A DNA stretch of 64,000 bases from Microcoleus asticus IPMA8 (GTDB lineage: Bacteria; Cyanobacteriota; Cyanobacteriia; Cyanobacteriales; Microcoleaceae). The notes beneath the pieces are model-generated. The model did not search any database, was not told the origin of the DNA, and saw only the letters and a list, made by a program, of their open reading frames with translations. This document shows, in pieces, positions 43,081 through 52,149 of this stretch. Location of the stretch: positions 1-64,000 of the forward strand of contig NZ_SRRZ01000025.1 in NCBI RefSeq assembly GCF_013179805.1, written 5' to 3'. The first letter of the stretch is position 1, and the number at the start of each line of letters is the position of its first letter. The position numbers and the translations under genes are program-made.

Positions 43081-43935
43081 ATGTCTGCAAATGTGCGATC
43101 GCCCCGTCCCAAATCCCGGCTGAGACAAGTTTTAATCAGACTTGCCATCGCAGTAATTACTGCTATTATTGCTTTCAACATTCCTCACTCTTTAATTCCA
43201 GTGTTTAAAGAATCCGTATCCGAAGCAACGCCGCCGCCAGAAATCCAAAACGTGCTCGCCGGCCGGCGCAAAATTGTGACAGTGGGCGACAGCATCACCG
43301 AGGCAGGAAAATACCCCGGAGGTTACGTTTGGCTGCTGCAACGCTATCTGAATGCCCTTTATCCCGATCGCAAAATCGAAATCGTCAACGCCGGAATCTC
43401 CGGTAACAAGGCGACGGATATGCAAGCGCGCTTCCAGAAAGATGCGATCGACCAAAAGCCAGATTTAGTGATGATTAATGTCGGAGTCAACGACGTTTGG
43501 CACTCTTTTTTTGACTTCCAAAACCTGCGGTTTTATCCGCAAGGCAAGTTGCCCACGGGAGTACCACTGGCACAATATCGGGAGAAAATAACTCAAATGG
43601 TGCTGGCGGCAAAAGCCGCAGGAATTCGAGTTGTACTGCTTTCTCCTACTCCGATCGGCGAAATTCTCGACTGCCCAGAAAATCGCAGGTTGCAAGACTA
43701 TATTGCCGCGATGCGAGAAATTGCGTTGCAGAATCAGTGCTTATTTATCGATTTGAATGCACCGTTTCGGGAAGTTATCGGCACGTATCAAAAGCACGCG
43801 GGTAAAACTTTGAATTTGTTAGCGGCAGATGGAGTTCATCCCAATCCGTCGGGATATCGAATTATTGCTTTTACTATCTTGCGCGGTTTGGGCGTACCCG
43901 CAAAGGATATTGAGAATTTGGAAGTCAAAATTTAA
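43081..43935 (+). CDS. GDSL-type SGNH hydrolase/esterase
   Basis: 284 residues with an N-terminal membrane anchor or signal (LIRLAIAVITAIIAFNIPHSL, about residues 16-35). All four SGNH blocks are present: VTVGDSIT (nucleophile Ser), GISGNKATDM (Gly), INVGVNDVW (Asn) and the DGVHPNPSGY Asp/His pair. Probably an exported esterase or acetylhydrolase acting on lipids or polysaccharides. A pyrimidine cttcttcc tract sits directly at its start. A truncated second copy lies 2.07 kb upstream. Confidence 0.9.
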   Translation: MSANVRSPRPKSRLRQVLIRLAIAVITAIIAFNIPHSLIPVFKESVSEATPPPEIQNVLAGRRKIVTVGDSITEAGKYPGGYVWLLQRYLNALYPDRKIEIVNAGISGNKATDMQARFQKDAIDQKPDLVMINVGVNDVWHSFFDFQNLRFYPQGKLPTGVPLAQYREKITQMVLAAKAAGIRVVLLSPTPIGEILDCPENRRLQDYIAAMREIALQNQCLFIDLNAPFREVIGTYQKHAGKTLNLLAADGVHPNPSGYRIIAFTILRGLGVPAKDIENLEVKI

Positions 43936-44095
43936 GTTTTCAAATTCAGTTTATAGTTGACAGAAAACATCCGGGATACAAAGCCCCCGGACTTATTAGC
44001 GGGTCGCTTTCTTCAATACTATCGCCACCTTGCCAATTATCAATTTGCCTAAAAATTTCAGTCAGTTGAGTAGCAATAAAAGCCAATCTAACTGC

Positions 44096-44143
44096 AATCG
44101 CGGGGCGCGGGCGGAGACTGACGAGGCGCAGCGCCCCGCGATT
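44096..44143. repeat. GC-rich inverted repeat
   Basis: aatcgcggggcgc (44096-44108) and its exact complement (44131-44143) enclose a 22-base loop. It stands out in AT-rich surroundings and probably is an interspersed palindrome, acting as terminator for the esterase gene. Confidence 0.75.
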
Positions 44144-44220
44144 TCCCCATCAAGGAATAAAAGCTTCACTTCTGGCTTTTGTTGGTTAAAATTACTTTAG
44201 TAGCGCTTGAGTAAAATGCA

Positions 44221-44880
44221 GTGCATAATGGTTATACTGGTTCCGAATTTACCGATATTTTAGTCAAGATGTTTGGTTTAGCAGTCAATCCCAGCTCCCT
44301 AAACAATATTCTCGGAATATCTGAGTCAGTCCGAGATACTATCATTGAAAGAAATAAAGAGAAGGCGGAAAAACTCATATACGATAATATCCCTGGTTTA
44401 GAAGAGCTATTTCAAGAAAATTATAGTCCCGTGCATCCTCTGGAAGAATTAATTAAGATGCCAACCAACACTATCGGCTATATTTACGCAGAACATATGG
44501 CTCGTAATAACTTAAATCTTTTCCCTTTTAATTCTCAGAAAGAGCCTGATAAATATCAATTTTTTTTCGGGAGAATCAGACAAACTCACGATATTATTCA
44601 CGTTGTTACGGGATTTGAAACGGATAACTTGGGAGAAATCGGTATAGAAGGGTTTTATCTCGGTCAGGCGACGATCGTCAATATATATTATCTCCTGATA
44701 GCGAGAATGTCTCATATTCTGTTTGACGAGAAAATCTTTGATGGACAACTATATTTACACAACCTAACAAAAGGTTTTCAAATGGGACAAAAAGCTGAAA
44801 AAATTTTAGCTTTAAGATGGGAAGATATGTGGCTTGAAGATATGGCAACCCTGAGAAATAAATTAGGAATAATTTGCTAA
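44221..44880 (+). CDS. Coq4-family protein
   Basis: 219 residues starting at GTG 44221. The zinc motif HDxxHx11E of Coq4 is complete: His123-Asp124, His127 and Glu139 in QTHDIIHVVTGFETDNLGEI. Coq4 in eukaryotes is needed for ubiquinone synthesis and was recently shown to act at ring C1 (established for the family). Cyanobacteria make plastoquinone instead, so this homologue may work on another quinone or prenylated ring. The gene is AT-rich with few HIP1 sites, which fits horizontal transfer. An oxygenase gene follows 243 bases later. Confidence 0.88.
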   Translation: MHNGYTGSEFTDILVKMFGLAVNPSSLNNILGISESVRDTIIERNKEKAEKLIYDNIPGLEELFQENYSPVHPLEELIKMPTNTIGYIYAEHMARNNLNLFPFNSQKEPDKYQFFFGRIRQTHDIIHVVTGFETDNLGEIGIEGFYLGQATIVNIYYLLIARMSHILFDEKIFDGQLYLHNLTKGFQMGQKAEKILALRWEDMWLEDMATLRNKLGIIC

Positions 44881-45123
44881 GAGTTTAGTGCTTAGCCTCA
44901 GCTATTGATATTGCCTCCAAGTTTGATAAAATTCTCAAAAAGTGTATATTTTTAGTCCTTGATAACACCTTCAAAGTTTGGAGATTTTTTTAATTAACCG
45001 AGAGTTTTTTATCGATAAAATACACAACACTATGGCTGGACAATAACACAAGTTTTATTTGACAAATTTGTTCGCTGCTGTGTATAATAATATTATTATA
45101 CATTTTTAGACATGATTCTATAG

Positions 45124-45945
45124 ATGGAGCTAAATACATTGATCTCAAAAATTTCCGATATTATCAATCTTGATAAATATCCGATCCACGACCTAGAGAG
45201 TGAAGCTGGAAGAGTCTTGCTCGCAAAAGCTCGTCAGGAATTCAATAGTAATAGTTTGATAGTCCTAAACGATTTCTTGCGTCCAGAGATCGTCAGCCAT
45301 CTCGCTGCTGAGACACTGGAAGATGATGTCACCAAGAGCTTCTGTTTTACAGGGTCTAATAACGTTTTTTTAGGTACTCAGGAGGTACAGAATCTTTCTC
45401 CAGACCACCCAAGTTATCTTCAAAAAATCTATACTAAACGTACCCTAGCCTGCGATCAAATATCTTCCGATTCTCCACTTAAGGTATTGTTTCAGTGGAA
45501 TCCTCTTGTGACTTTTGTCTCATCTATAGTTGGTCAAGAAGTCTACAGATCCGCAGACAAACTTGGAGCAATGACAGTGCATATTCACCACAACAAAGAC
45601 GAGCAAGACTGGCACTTCGATGTCTCAGAATACACTATCGTCCTCCACATCTTGGCTCCACAGAAGGGAGGAGTGCTAGAGTATGTACCTTGCTCTCGTT
45701 CCGAAGTAGAAGAGGATACAGAAGCACTGGCAAAGATTATCAGAGGAGACAGGCATTCTCTCACCAAAGACCTTCCCACCATTCCTGGTGTCTTTGTATT
45801 GCACTCAGGAAAGCTTTCCATGCATCGTGTGACTCCTGTGGAAGGTACTATCCCTCGCATCAGCGCTACCATGTCCTTCAATCGCACTCCCAATTTTCAA
45901 CTAAACGAATACACCAGACAGTTGTACTTTGGAAGGAATGAATGA
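45124..45945 (+). CDS. Fe(II)/2-oxoglutarate oxygenase, HalD/BesD-like, with hydroxylase-type metal site
   Basis: 273 residues. Iron ligands His164-x-Asp166 in DWHFDVSEY and distal His234 in SMHRVTPVEG are visible, with Arg245 to bind 2-oxoglutarate. GGVLEYVPCSRS and the N-terminal layout match the free-amino-acid HalD/BesD group. Halogenases of that group have Gly or Ala in place of the aspartate. Here Asp is kept, so hydroxylation is more likely than chlorination. The substrate is unknown. It follows the Coq4-like gene and shares its AT-rich composition. Confidence 0.8.
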   Translation: MELNTLISKISDIINLDKYPIHDLESEAGRVLLAKARQEFNSNSLIVLNDFLRPEIVSHLAAETLEDDVTKSFCFTGSNNVFLGTQEVQNLSPDHPSYLQKIYTKRTLACDQISSDSPLKVLFQWNPLVTFVSSIVGQEVYRSADKLGAMTVHIHHNKDEQDWHFDVSEYTIVLHILAPQKGGVLEYVPCSRSEVEEDTEALAKIIRGDRHSLTKDLPTIPGVFVLHSGKLSMHRVTPVEGTIPRISATMSFNRTPNFQLNEYTRQLYFGRNE

Positions 45946-45956
45946 AAACAATAGTC

Positions 45957-46084
45957 CGGACAGTTTTGAGGTCTTTGTCTGAAAGCCTTGAGTTTCGGTT
46001 GACATATCGTGTGTTCGTTAGCGCATTCCTCGTACCGATCGCCCTGCAACTCTTATTCTACCGTGGGTCATCAAAAACTGTCCG
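45957..46084. repeat. Small element with terminal inverted repeats
   Basis: cggacagtttt at 45957-45967 is repeated inverted at 46074-46084 (11 bases, exact). The 106-base interior has no gene. No clear target duplication is visible, so a MITE is only one explanation; it could also be a terminator for the oxygenase gene. Confidence 0.5.
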
Positions 46085-46117
46085 AAGAGTTGTTTCTTAA
46101 ATTCTTAAATTCTTCAA

Positions 46118-47017
46118 TCACTCAATCGGTGGATGATAACGTTTTAGCCAACAGCTACCAATAATAACTAAGGCCACCACAACTATAATTTCTGTCCAAA
46201 AAAACGAAAGGAAATCGCTGGCAGTGCCCACCGGCGGCACCCCCGGTTGAGCATTGCGAATAGCGGGAAAAGCAAACAGCATCACAGCAGTCCAACTCAG
46301 CATTCCCACTTCCGGCAACTTCCCAGATTGCATCACTTTTAATGCTAGCAAAAGTGCCATAGTTGACAGCACCCACATGATGACAATAATCACTAAGGCA
46401 AAGAATTTCACCGGGATTGAGCGAGTTGCAGAAACATCAATATAAATAAAGATAGAAGAATTCTCTTCCATCGGCTTATAACTGATGTCGAAACCGGGAA
46501 CATCGGCATTAAACTTAAATTCCAGCGGCACGGGATTCAGTTCAAAGGGAGCAAACTTTTTACCAATCGAAGGTAGCGGGTCGATGGAAATAGCTACTTT
46601 AGCAATGTGCTTGTCAAACGGATAATTATTAATTTTTCCCTTGACTAAGTTAAATTTTAATGCAGGGACAATCATCGGTTTGCCTTCTTTAAAGGTAATT
46701 TCCGAATCCTGTACATTTGCGCCGTTAACTGTCATTAACAAGTCTTGAGCCGGGTAAGTTGGCCCTTTTTTATAAATACCTTTGAGTTCAAACTGCAAGC
46801 GGGTTTCTAATTCGTTTTTAATGGGATCAACTGCAATTACCGCCATTTTGACTTCTACCAAGCCTTTGAGGAGCGCAGCGGTATCTTGAGACGGTCTGTA
46901 AGGCTCTTGGGCGTTAGCATTGTGAGAGTAAATAAATAAGATAATTGCCAAACTTACGGCGAGGCTGCAAATTAAAATAAGTATTTTTTTGAGCTTAAAT
47001 TTGTTGACAGTTTGCAT
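46118..47017 (-). CDS. DUF4436 membrane protein
   Basis: 299 residues with an N-terminal helix (ILILICSLAVSLAIILFIYS) serving as signal anchor, a beta-rich external domain of about 170 residues, and three C-terminal helices (FFALVIIVIMWVLSTMALLL, LSWTAVMLFAFPAIR, SFFWTEIIVVVALVIIG). The features PLPFDKH-like NYPFDKHIAKV and PGVPPVGTASDF are typical of DUF4436. Function unknown. No operon partner. Confidence 0.85.
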   Translation of the reverse strand: MQTVNKFKLKKILILICSLAVSLAIILFIYSHNANAQEPYRPSQDTAALLKGLVEVKMAVIAVDPIKNELETRLQFELKGIYKKGPTYPAQDLLMTVNGANVQDSEITFKEGKPMIVPALKFNLVKGKINNYPFDKHIAKVAISIDPLPSIGKKFAPFELNPVPLEFKFNADVPGFDISYKPMEENSSIFIYIDVSATRSIPVKFFALVIIVIMWVLSTMALLLALKVMQSGKLPEVGMLSWTAVMLFAFPAIRNAQPGVPPVGTASDFLSFFWTEIIVVVALVIIGSCWLKRYHPPIE

Positions 47018-47123
47018 TTATTATGAATATTTTACATTTTGATTTGTTGTTAGTATTTCCCGCAGTCTGCCAGTCCGCCAGTCGTCAGGGGTTAAAACTT
47101 GTGTCTCATAGCTAACATCGGTG

Positions 47124-47354
47124 AAAACTGACATCTTGCCCCATTTTGATGAACAGGCTTTTCGGCCTGTCCCACAAAGAGTGAATTTCTTGTGGGGTGG
47201 GCCCCAGAGCCCGCTCATAAAAGGCTTATTGAGAATGGTGCAACATCTCAGTTAAAACTGACATTTTGCACCATTTTCAGGAACAGGCTTTCCGGCCTGT
47301 TCCACAAGAGTTCAATTTTCCTTCTTGTGGGGTGGGCAGGAGAGCCCGCCCATA
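47124..47354. repeat. Two direct copies of a roughly 97-base interspersed repeat
   Basis: Copies start at 47124 and 47254 (130 bases apart). Each contains aaaactgacat, the gaacaggctt...ggcctgt hairpin, and ttgtggggtgggc followed by agagcccgc. Families of this kind are scattered in filamentous cyanobacterial genomes. They fill the spacer between the DUF4436 and carotenoid oxygenase genes. Confidence 0.8.
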
Positions 47355-47363
47355 GTAGCGCAA

Positions 47364-48860
47364 CTACGAACCGATAGGAAGCAGTACATTGGGTGTAAAA
47401 CTGCCGTGCAAACCGTAGGGAATGTGCTGTTTTAAATGCAAGCGCGCTAGGGGCCCTTTGGTGATGTCGCGAGCATCTAAAATCACTAAGGTCGATCGAT
47501 GATAAGCTGCATCATACATTAAAACCAGCAGCCAGCCGTCATCCTCAGCAACAGCACCGGGACGGGTAACAAACACCGGTTCCCCCGCAAAACCGCGCGG
47601 CGCCCCACTCCAAATTTGCCTTTCACCAGTCAGGAAATCAATTTTGAGGATAGCTTGCAAAGGAGCATTTCCCGTGGGAGAATCCGCAGCACCGATATAA
47701 AGATATCGGTAAGGTTGTCCGACATTATTGGGATGCAAAGTTGGAAACTCGCAGCACCGAGTTTCAACAACTTGATGCTGCACGGTTTTGTCTTGCAAAT
47801 TTAACTTAAAGCGCCACAATTCGCCCGCTGGAACGCTATCAAAATCAATCTCGCGAAAATCGCCGTCTGCTTCTACAGTTGGAAATGATTCGTAACAAAC
47901 TGAATCTACAAAAACTTCGCCTCCTTCTTCCCATGCGTTGCAGTGGTGGAAGACAAAACAAGGTTCCGTTTCTAATATCTTCACCTCGTCAGTGCCGTTG
48001 CGGGGAATTAAAATTGCTTGCGTTGGCTTGTTTGGCGAAAATTGAATGCACTGGGAGGCACTCCGAAATCCTAACAAGAAAAGCAGCGGATTGAAGGTGA
48101 CGGGATTTTGGAAGAATATGCAGTAATTCGGGGTAATTACCATGTCGTGCAGGAAGGCAAAACCCGGTATTGCATGGGCGTGACGCTGCAAAAGTTTGCC
48201 GCTTTCGTCGAGTTCGTAAATTGTGATGGTACTCGACAAACCGGGCTTGACGGAAAAGTTGACTAATCTGTCTCCTTTGCCATTTTTCCCTTTTTCAATT
48301 CTGGGGTGGGCGGCGAAGGCTTCACCGGGTTCCAAGATGCCGTCTAGGGTATCTAAGCCGAGTGTTTCTAGGCTGCGGGGGTCGAGTCTGTAGGGCTGTG
48401 CTGCTTCCCAAAGTGCTAGCAGTTTGTCGCCCCAATAAATGATGTTGGTGTTGGCAATGTTTTTGATTTTGACATCAAAGATGTTGGCTAGCCAGCCGCC
48501 CGGTTTCTGCGTGCCGAAAACGCCTCGGTGGAGGATTTTTCCGGCTTTTTGTTCGGCGAGATAGCCTTCTGTGTGTATGAATCGGTTGCGGAAATGGGCG
48601 CGGCCTTCGCTTAGGGCGATCGCACAAACCATCCCGTCGCCGTCAAACGGGTGGTGGATGCGCTGGCCGTTGACATCCAATAATCCGGGCCCGTTGCGAA
48701 AGAATGTGCCTTGCAAGCCGGCGGGGATTTCGCCTTCTATGTTGTCAATCCAGTAGTCGGATTCGTTGGGTTGGGATTCGTAGCCGCGCTGCCAGTCTGT
48801 GCGATCGTAGGATGGTTTTGGGGCGGCTGTTTGAGGTTGGGAACTCTGTAATTTTTGCAT
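47364..48860 (-). CDS. Carotenoid cleavage oxygenase (apocarotenoid type)
   Basis: 498 residues, a seven-bladed propeller with a ferrous iron held by four histidines. Candidates are in AHPRIEKG, FAFLHDMVI, FVFHHCNAWEE and the C-terminal HGSFTPN. N-terminal motif GTFFRNGPGLLDVNG and HPFDGDGMV are family hallmarks. The closest characterised type is cyanobacterial ACO/Diox1 (apocarotenal to retinal), but cleavage position cannot be read from sequence. It lies 130 bases from a BT1-type transporter transcribed in the same direction. Confidence 0.93.
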   Translation of the reverse strand: MQKLQSSQPQTAAPKPSYDRTDWQRGYESQPNESDYWIDNIEGEIPAGLQGTFFRNGPGLLDVNGQRIHHPFDGDGMVCAIALSEGRAHFRNRFIHTEGYLAEQKAGKILHRGVFGTQKPGGWLANIFDVKIKNIANTNIIYWGDKLLALWEAAQPYRLDPRSLETLGLDTLDGILEPGEAFAAHPRIEKGKNGKGDRLVNFSVKPGLSSTITIYELDESGKLLQRHAHAIPGFAFLHDMVITPNYCIFFQNPVTFNPLLFLLGFRSASQCIQFSPNKPTQAILIPRNGTDEVKILETEPCFVFHHCNAWEEGGEVFVDSVCYESFPTVEADGDFREIDFDSVPAGELWRFKLNLQDKTVQHQVVETRCCEFPTLHPNNVGQPYRYLYIGAADSPTGNAPLQAILKIDFLTGERQIWSGAPRGFAGEPVFVTRPGAVAEDDGWLLVLMYDAAYHRSTLVILDARDITKGPLARLHLKQHIPYGLHGSFTPNVLLPIGS

Positions 48861-48990
48861 GGGTCTAATAAGCTTTTATGGATTTAACCGCAGAGAACAT
48901 AGAAAGTGCAGAGAGGGTGAAAGTCGAAGAGTTGGGAAACACAGTTAAATTCAGCAGTCTATCCGTGTCAAAAGCCGTGTATGCCTGCCT

Positions 48991-50445
48991 TTATTTGCTA
49001 TCTGCGGTGCGGCTTTGTGACCTTACTGTCGGTACTAAGTCGGGAAAGTATTCGGGAATGAAATGCTGTCCGCCTGGTTTGGAAGTGCCCAGTTCTGGTT
49101 CTAATACGGGAAGAGACTTTTGAGAGTTTGGATCGTTGCTTTCTGTACTCTCGGCGGGCAGCCAATTTAAGAACAGTAGGGGCAGAAGTGTGGACAGGTT
49201 TGTGATGATGACTAGCAGCCAGAGGTTATCGAAATTGCGATCGGTAATTCCTAGCAAGTGGGTCAAAAGTGCACCGCCTTCGTGGGACAAAAGTCCTGCT
49301 AAATTTATGATTGACATCAGCAGCGCAAATAAAGTTGCTTCGACGCCTGGGGGACACAAGCGGGCGGAGAGTATCAGCACCGGCATATAAGCAATTTGTC
49401 CGATTACTGTCAGGATCAGGCTGTCTCCGATGCTGAACCATCGATCGTCAATTCCTAAAGCTCGGTTCGCATGAGTTACTAATAATAAAGTAGTCATGCC
49501 CAAAACAGTCGCCATGACCGTTGACCAGCCAAAAATTACTCGAAATGGAACTGTTTTGAGGAAGCGCTGAAACAGCCAGACGCCGGCGAGGGCGGCAATG
49601 CTGGTAACGAGACGCACTCGGCCGAGAAATTCGGGTTGAAAGCCTAATTCGTTGGTGGTGAAAAAGAAGAAGGCCGAGTCTGAACTTGGGGTGGCTTGCA
49701 AGACGAAGAGAAACGCGGTTGGCAGCCAAATTGATTTTTGGGTAACAGCTTGCCGCAGTTTTTTTAATTGGTCTTTGACACTTTCAAAGTCGGTTATTTT
49801 GTTGGTTTTTTCTTCGGTAATTAACCAAGCTGTTGCTGATACAATGAGCGGGAAAGATGCGGTGATTAAAAATATGGTGTGGGTGCTGAAGTGTTGCAGC
49901 AGGAAACCGCTGAGGTAGGCGGTAATTAGTCCGCCGAGGGCTGAAGCGCCCCAAGACAAGGATTGCAGGGAACCGGCGTCGGTAACGGATTCTTTTCTGG
50001 CCCTTTCGACTACCAGGGAGTCGGCGATTACGTCGCTGACGGCGAGGGAGAGGGAACTCAGGGCGATCGCGCCTGTAGCTGCAAGCGGTGTGTGTACAAT
50101 TGTTGCGAGGCTCACCCATGCTGACGTTCCCAGCAGCCCGGAGATGACGATGTAAGGGCGTCTGCGGTAGCCGAATATCGGCAAGCCGTCGGACATGAAG
50201 CCGAACACGGGTTTGATAATCCAAGGCAGGGCTACGACGCCCAGCATTGCCGAGACTTCGGCGGGACTCATACCTAGTTCGTCTTTGAGAAAGAAACTGA
50301 CGGCTAAGCGGGCGAGTCCGAGAATGCCTTGGACGAAGTAAATCAGTAAGATGGCTATGAGTTCGGGGGTTGGCTCATTCCCAAAGAATACTTTTTCTTT
50401 TAAAGATTCTTTGAGTTTGCTGAGGCCGGAGGGGGAAACGAACAT
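48991..50445 (-). CDS. BT1/folate-biopterin transporter family (MFS)
   Basis: 484 residues with about 12 membrane helices. Family signatures: GLARLAVSFFLKDELGMSPAEVSAM near residue 45, IIKPVFGFMSDGLPIFGYRRRPY (read in parts) and DVIADSLVVERAR. FBT proteins import folates or pterins in plants, Leishmania and Synechocystis (slr0642). The C-terminus has a soluble tail of about 40 residues with a serine- and proline-rich stretch. Its upstream neighbour in transcription order is a short ungened spacer; downstream is the carotenoid oxygenase. Confidence 0.9.
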   Translation of the reverse strand: MFVSPSGLSKLKESLKEKVFFGNEPTPELIAILLIYFVQGILGLARLAVSFFLKDELGMSPAEVSAMLGVVALPWIIKPVFGFMSDGLPIFGYRRRPYIVISGLLGTSAWVSLATIVHTPLAATGAIALSSLSLAVSDVIADSLVVERARKESVTDAGSLQSLSWGASALGGLITAYLSGFLLQHFSTHTIFLITASFPLIVSATAWLITEEKTNKITDFESVKDQLKKLRQAVTQKSIWLPTAFLFVLQATPSSDSAFFFFTTNELGFQPEFLGRVRLVTSIAALAGVWLFQRFLKTVPFRVIFGWSTVMATVLGMTTLLLVTHANRALGIDDRWFSIGDSLILTVIGQIAYMPVLILSARLCPPGVEATLFALLMSIINLAGLLSHEGGALLTHLLGITDRNFDNLWLLVIITNLSTLLPLLFLNWLPAESTESNDPNSQKSLPVLEPELGTSKPGGQHFIPEYFPDLVPTVRSQSRTADSK

Positions 50446-50665
50446 TTGAGCAATATTTCTTAATGAATCTCAATATTTATAACACATTCTTCATGAGTTG
50501 GGGGAACTGTCGGAGGTGGGAGGCGAGAGTGGCGGGGAGCTGGTAAGTGCTATAAAATTGTATTTATCTTGAATTTAAGCGTGTTTTGTAATAAGAAAAA
50601 CAGAAAAACGAACCGCGAAGGAAGAAAAAGAAGAGAAAATTTACAACTGCTGTCAGGCCTGTTAT

Positions 50666-51127
50666 ATGATTATCTATCCTGAAAATGTGCCGGAAATTAC
50701 GGGTTCCAAGTACCCTCAACAATTCAAATCTGCTGTGGCGGGGAGAGTAAAAAAACGCTTGGGCGATGCTGCCGGATTGCAAAATTTTGGGGTAAATTTG
50801 GTGAGACTTGCACCGGGAAGTTGTTCTGCTCTCAGGCACTGGCATTCCCGTCAAGATGAGTTTATCTATGTTCTGGAAGGGGAAGTTACTCTGATTGTAA
50901 ATTCGGGAGAGCAAGTGCTGAAACCGGGTATGGCGGCGGGTTTTCCGGCTGGGGATGCTGACGGACACCATTTAGTCAACCGCACGAATTCAGATGTTGT
51001 TTATCTGGAAATTGGCGATCGCACTCCGGGAGATAGTGCCGAATATCCCGATGACGATCTAATTGCGAAAGCTAACGAGAATAGTTGGATTTTTACTCGC
51101 AAAAATGGCGAAGTTTATGAGAGTTGA
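50666..51127 (+). CDS. Cupin-domain protein
   Basis: 153 residues. A cupin motif 1 is present: HWHSRQDEFIYVLEGEVTL (two His, Glu and Gly), then motif 2 with GDADGHHLVNRT. The type resembles putative sugar-binding or dioxygenase-like small cupins. Reaction unknown. Stop is 6 bases before the next start (SAM methyltransferase), implying co-transcription. Confidence 0.85.
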   Translation: MIIYPENVPEITGSKYPQQFKSAVAGRVKKRLGDAAGLQNFGVNLVRLAPGSCSALRHWHSRQDEFIYVLEGEVTLIVNSGEQVLKPGMAAGFPAGDADGHHLVNRTNSDVVYLEIGDRTPGDSAEYPDDDLIAKANENSWIFTRKNGEVYES

Positions 51128-51133
51128 AAATTT

Positions 51134-51769
51134 ATGAGTCAAGTGAATCTTTGGACTTCGGCGGAACACGCTTTGTGGTATCTTGCTAAAGCCGATCGCA
51201 TTCCTCACCGCACGGAAGGTGAAGCGGTTTTGTTGGAAGAAGTGCCGAAAACTGTGAAGCGGATTCTCGATGTGGGCACGGGAGACGGTCGGTTGCTGGG
51301 TCTGCTGAAGTGCGATCGACCAAATGTTCAATGTGTGGCGATCGACTTTTCGCCGACAATGCTGGAAAAAGCCAGAATTCGCTTTGCTGATGACCAGAAT
51401 GTCACGGTAATCGAGCACAATTTTGATGAATCGCTACCGGATTTGGGCAAGTTTGATGCAGTTGTTTCTAGTTTTGCGATTCATCACGTAATAGACGATC
51501 GCAAACGTTCGCTTTACGCTGAGATTTTCGAGCTTTTGGAGCCCGGAGGCATTTTTTGCAATTTGGAACACGTAGCGTCAGCAACTCCGGCTTTGCATCA
51601 GAAATTTCGAGAGGCGCTGGGTATTAGCGATTCGCCAGACGATCCGTCTAATAAATTGCTCGATATGGAAACGCAATTGCGGTGGTTTAGAGAAATTGGT
51701 TTTACCGATGCAGACTGTTATTGGAAGTGGTTAGAACTAGCTTTGTTAGTTGGTGTCAAACCTGTTTAG
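51134..51769 (+). CDS. SAM-dependent methyltransferase, class I
   Basis: 211 residues. Motif I is ILDVGTGDGRLLGL (near residue 46), with CVAIDFSPTMLEKAR (motif II) and KFDAVVSSFAIHHV (motif III/post). Substrate not recognisable; resembles the methyltransferase-type-11 group that acts on small molecules. Six bases after a cupin gene, same strand. Confidence 0.88.
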   Translation: MSQVNLWTSAEHALWYLAKADRIPHRTEGEAVLLEEVPKTVKRILDVGTGDGRLLGLLKCDRPNVQCVAIDFSPTMLEKARIRFADDQNVTVIEHNFDESLPDLGKFDAVVSSFAIHHVIDDRKRSLYAEIFELLEPGGIFCNLEHVASATPALHQKFREALGISDSPDDPSNKLLDMETQLRWFREIGFTDADCYWKWLELALLVGVKPV

Positions 51770-52149
51770 CTGCGGGTAAGGACTGCATTGTCGTGTTATT
51801 TTAAAATTGGAAATAGTCAAAATTAATAAGGTGCGTCATATTTTTAAACCCTCAATAATCGTTCTAGAAATTCACCTGACACACCCTACAGCTTGATTTT
51901 AGTATGCCAGTTGCCTAAGTCCTGAATATAAGAGGTTGCTGTCGTAGTAGAAGTCGATCGCGAACAGTTCTGGTTATTTTAAAATAACCAACAGAGTATT
52001 GAGGAGAGAACAGGCGAACTCTTAACCCAAACGATACAGAAAGCAACCGTTTTTTGGAGTAGCAAGCAAATTGAACCTCCAATTTACATTTTTAGTTAGT
52101 TGGGATGGAAGATATTGTCCGGTCGCTCGCACATTGGGATCTTAACCAG
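51770..52149. other. 380-base intergenic region
   Basis: It contains a 20-base perfect palindrome tggttattttaaaataacca (51971-51990) and, near 51830-51890, a relative of the gtgcgtc...accctaca repeat found at 52740-52860. No gene seen. Confidence 0.5.

Noticed and set aside
45124..45945. Amino-acid halogenase
   Set aside because: The metal-binding aspartate is present (HFD), whereas halogenases have Gly or Ala at this place.
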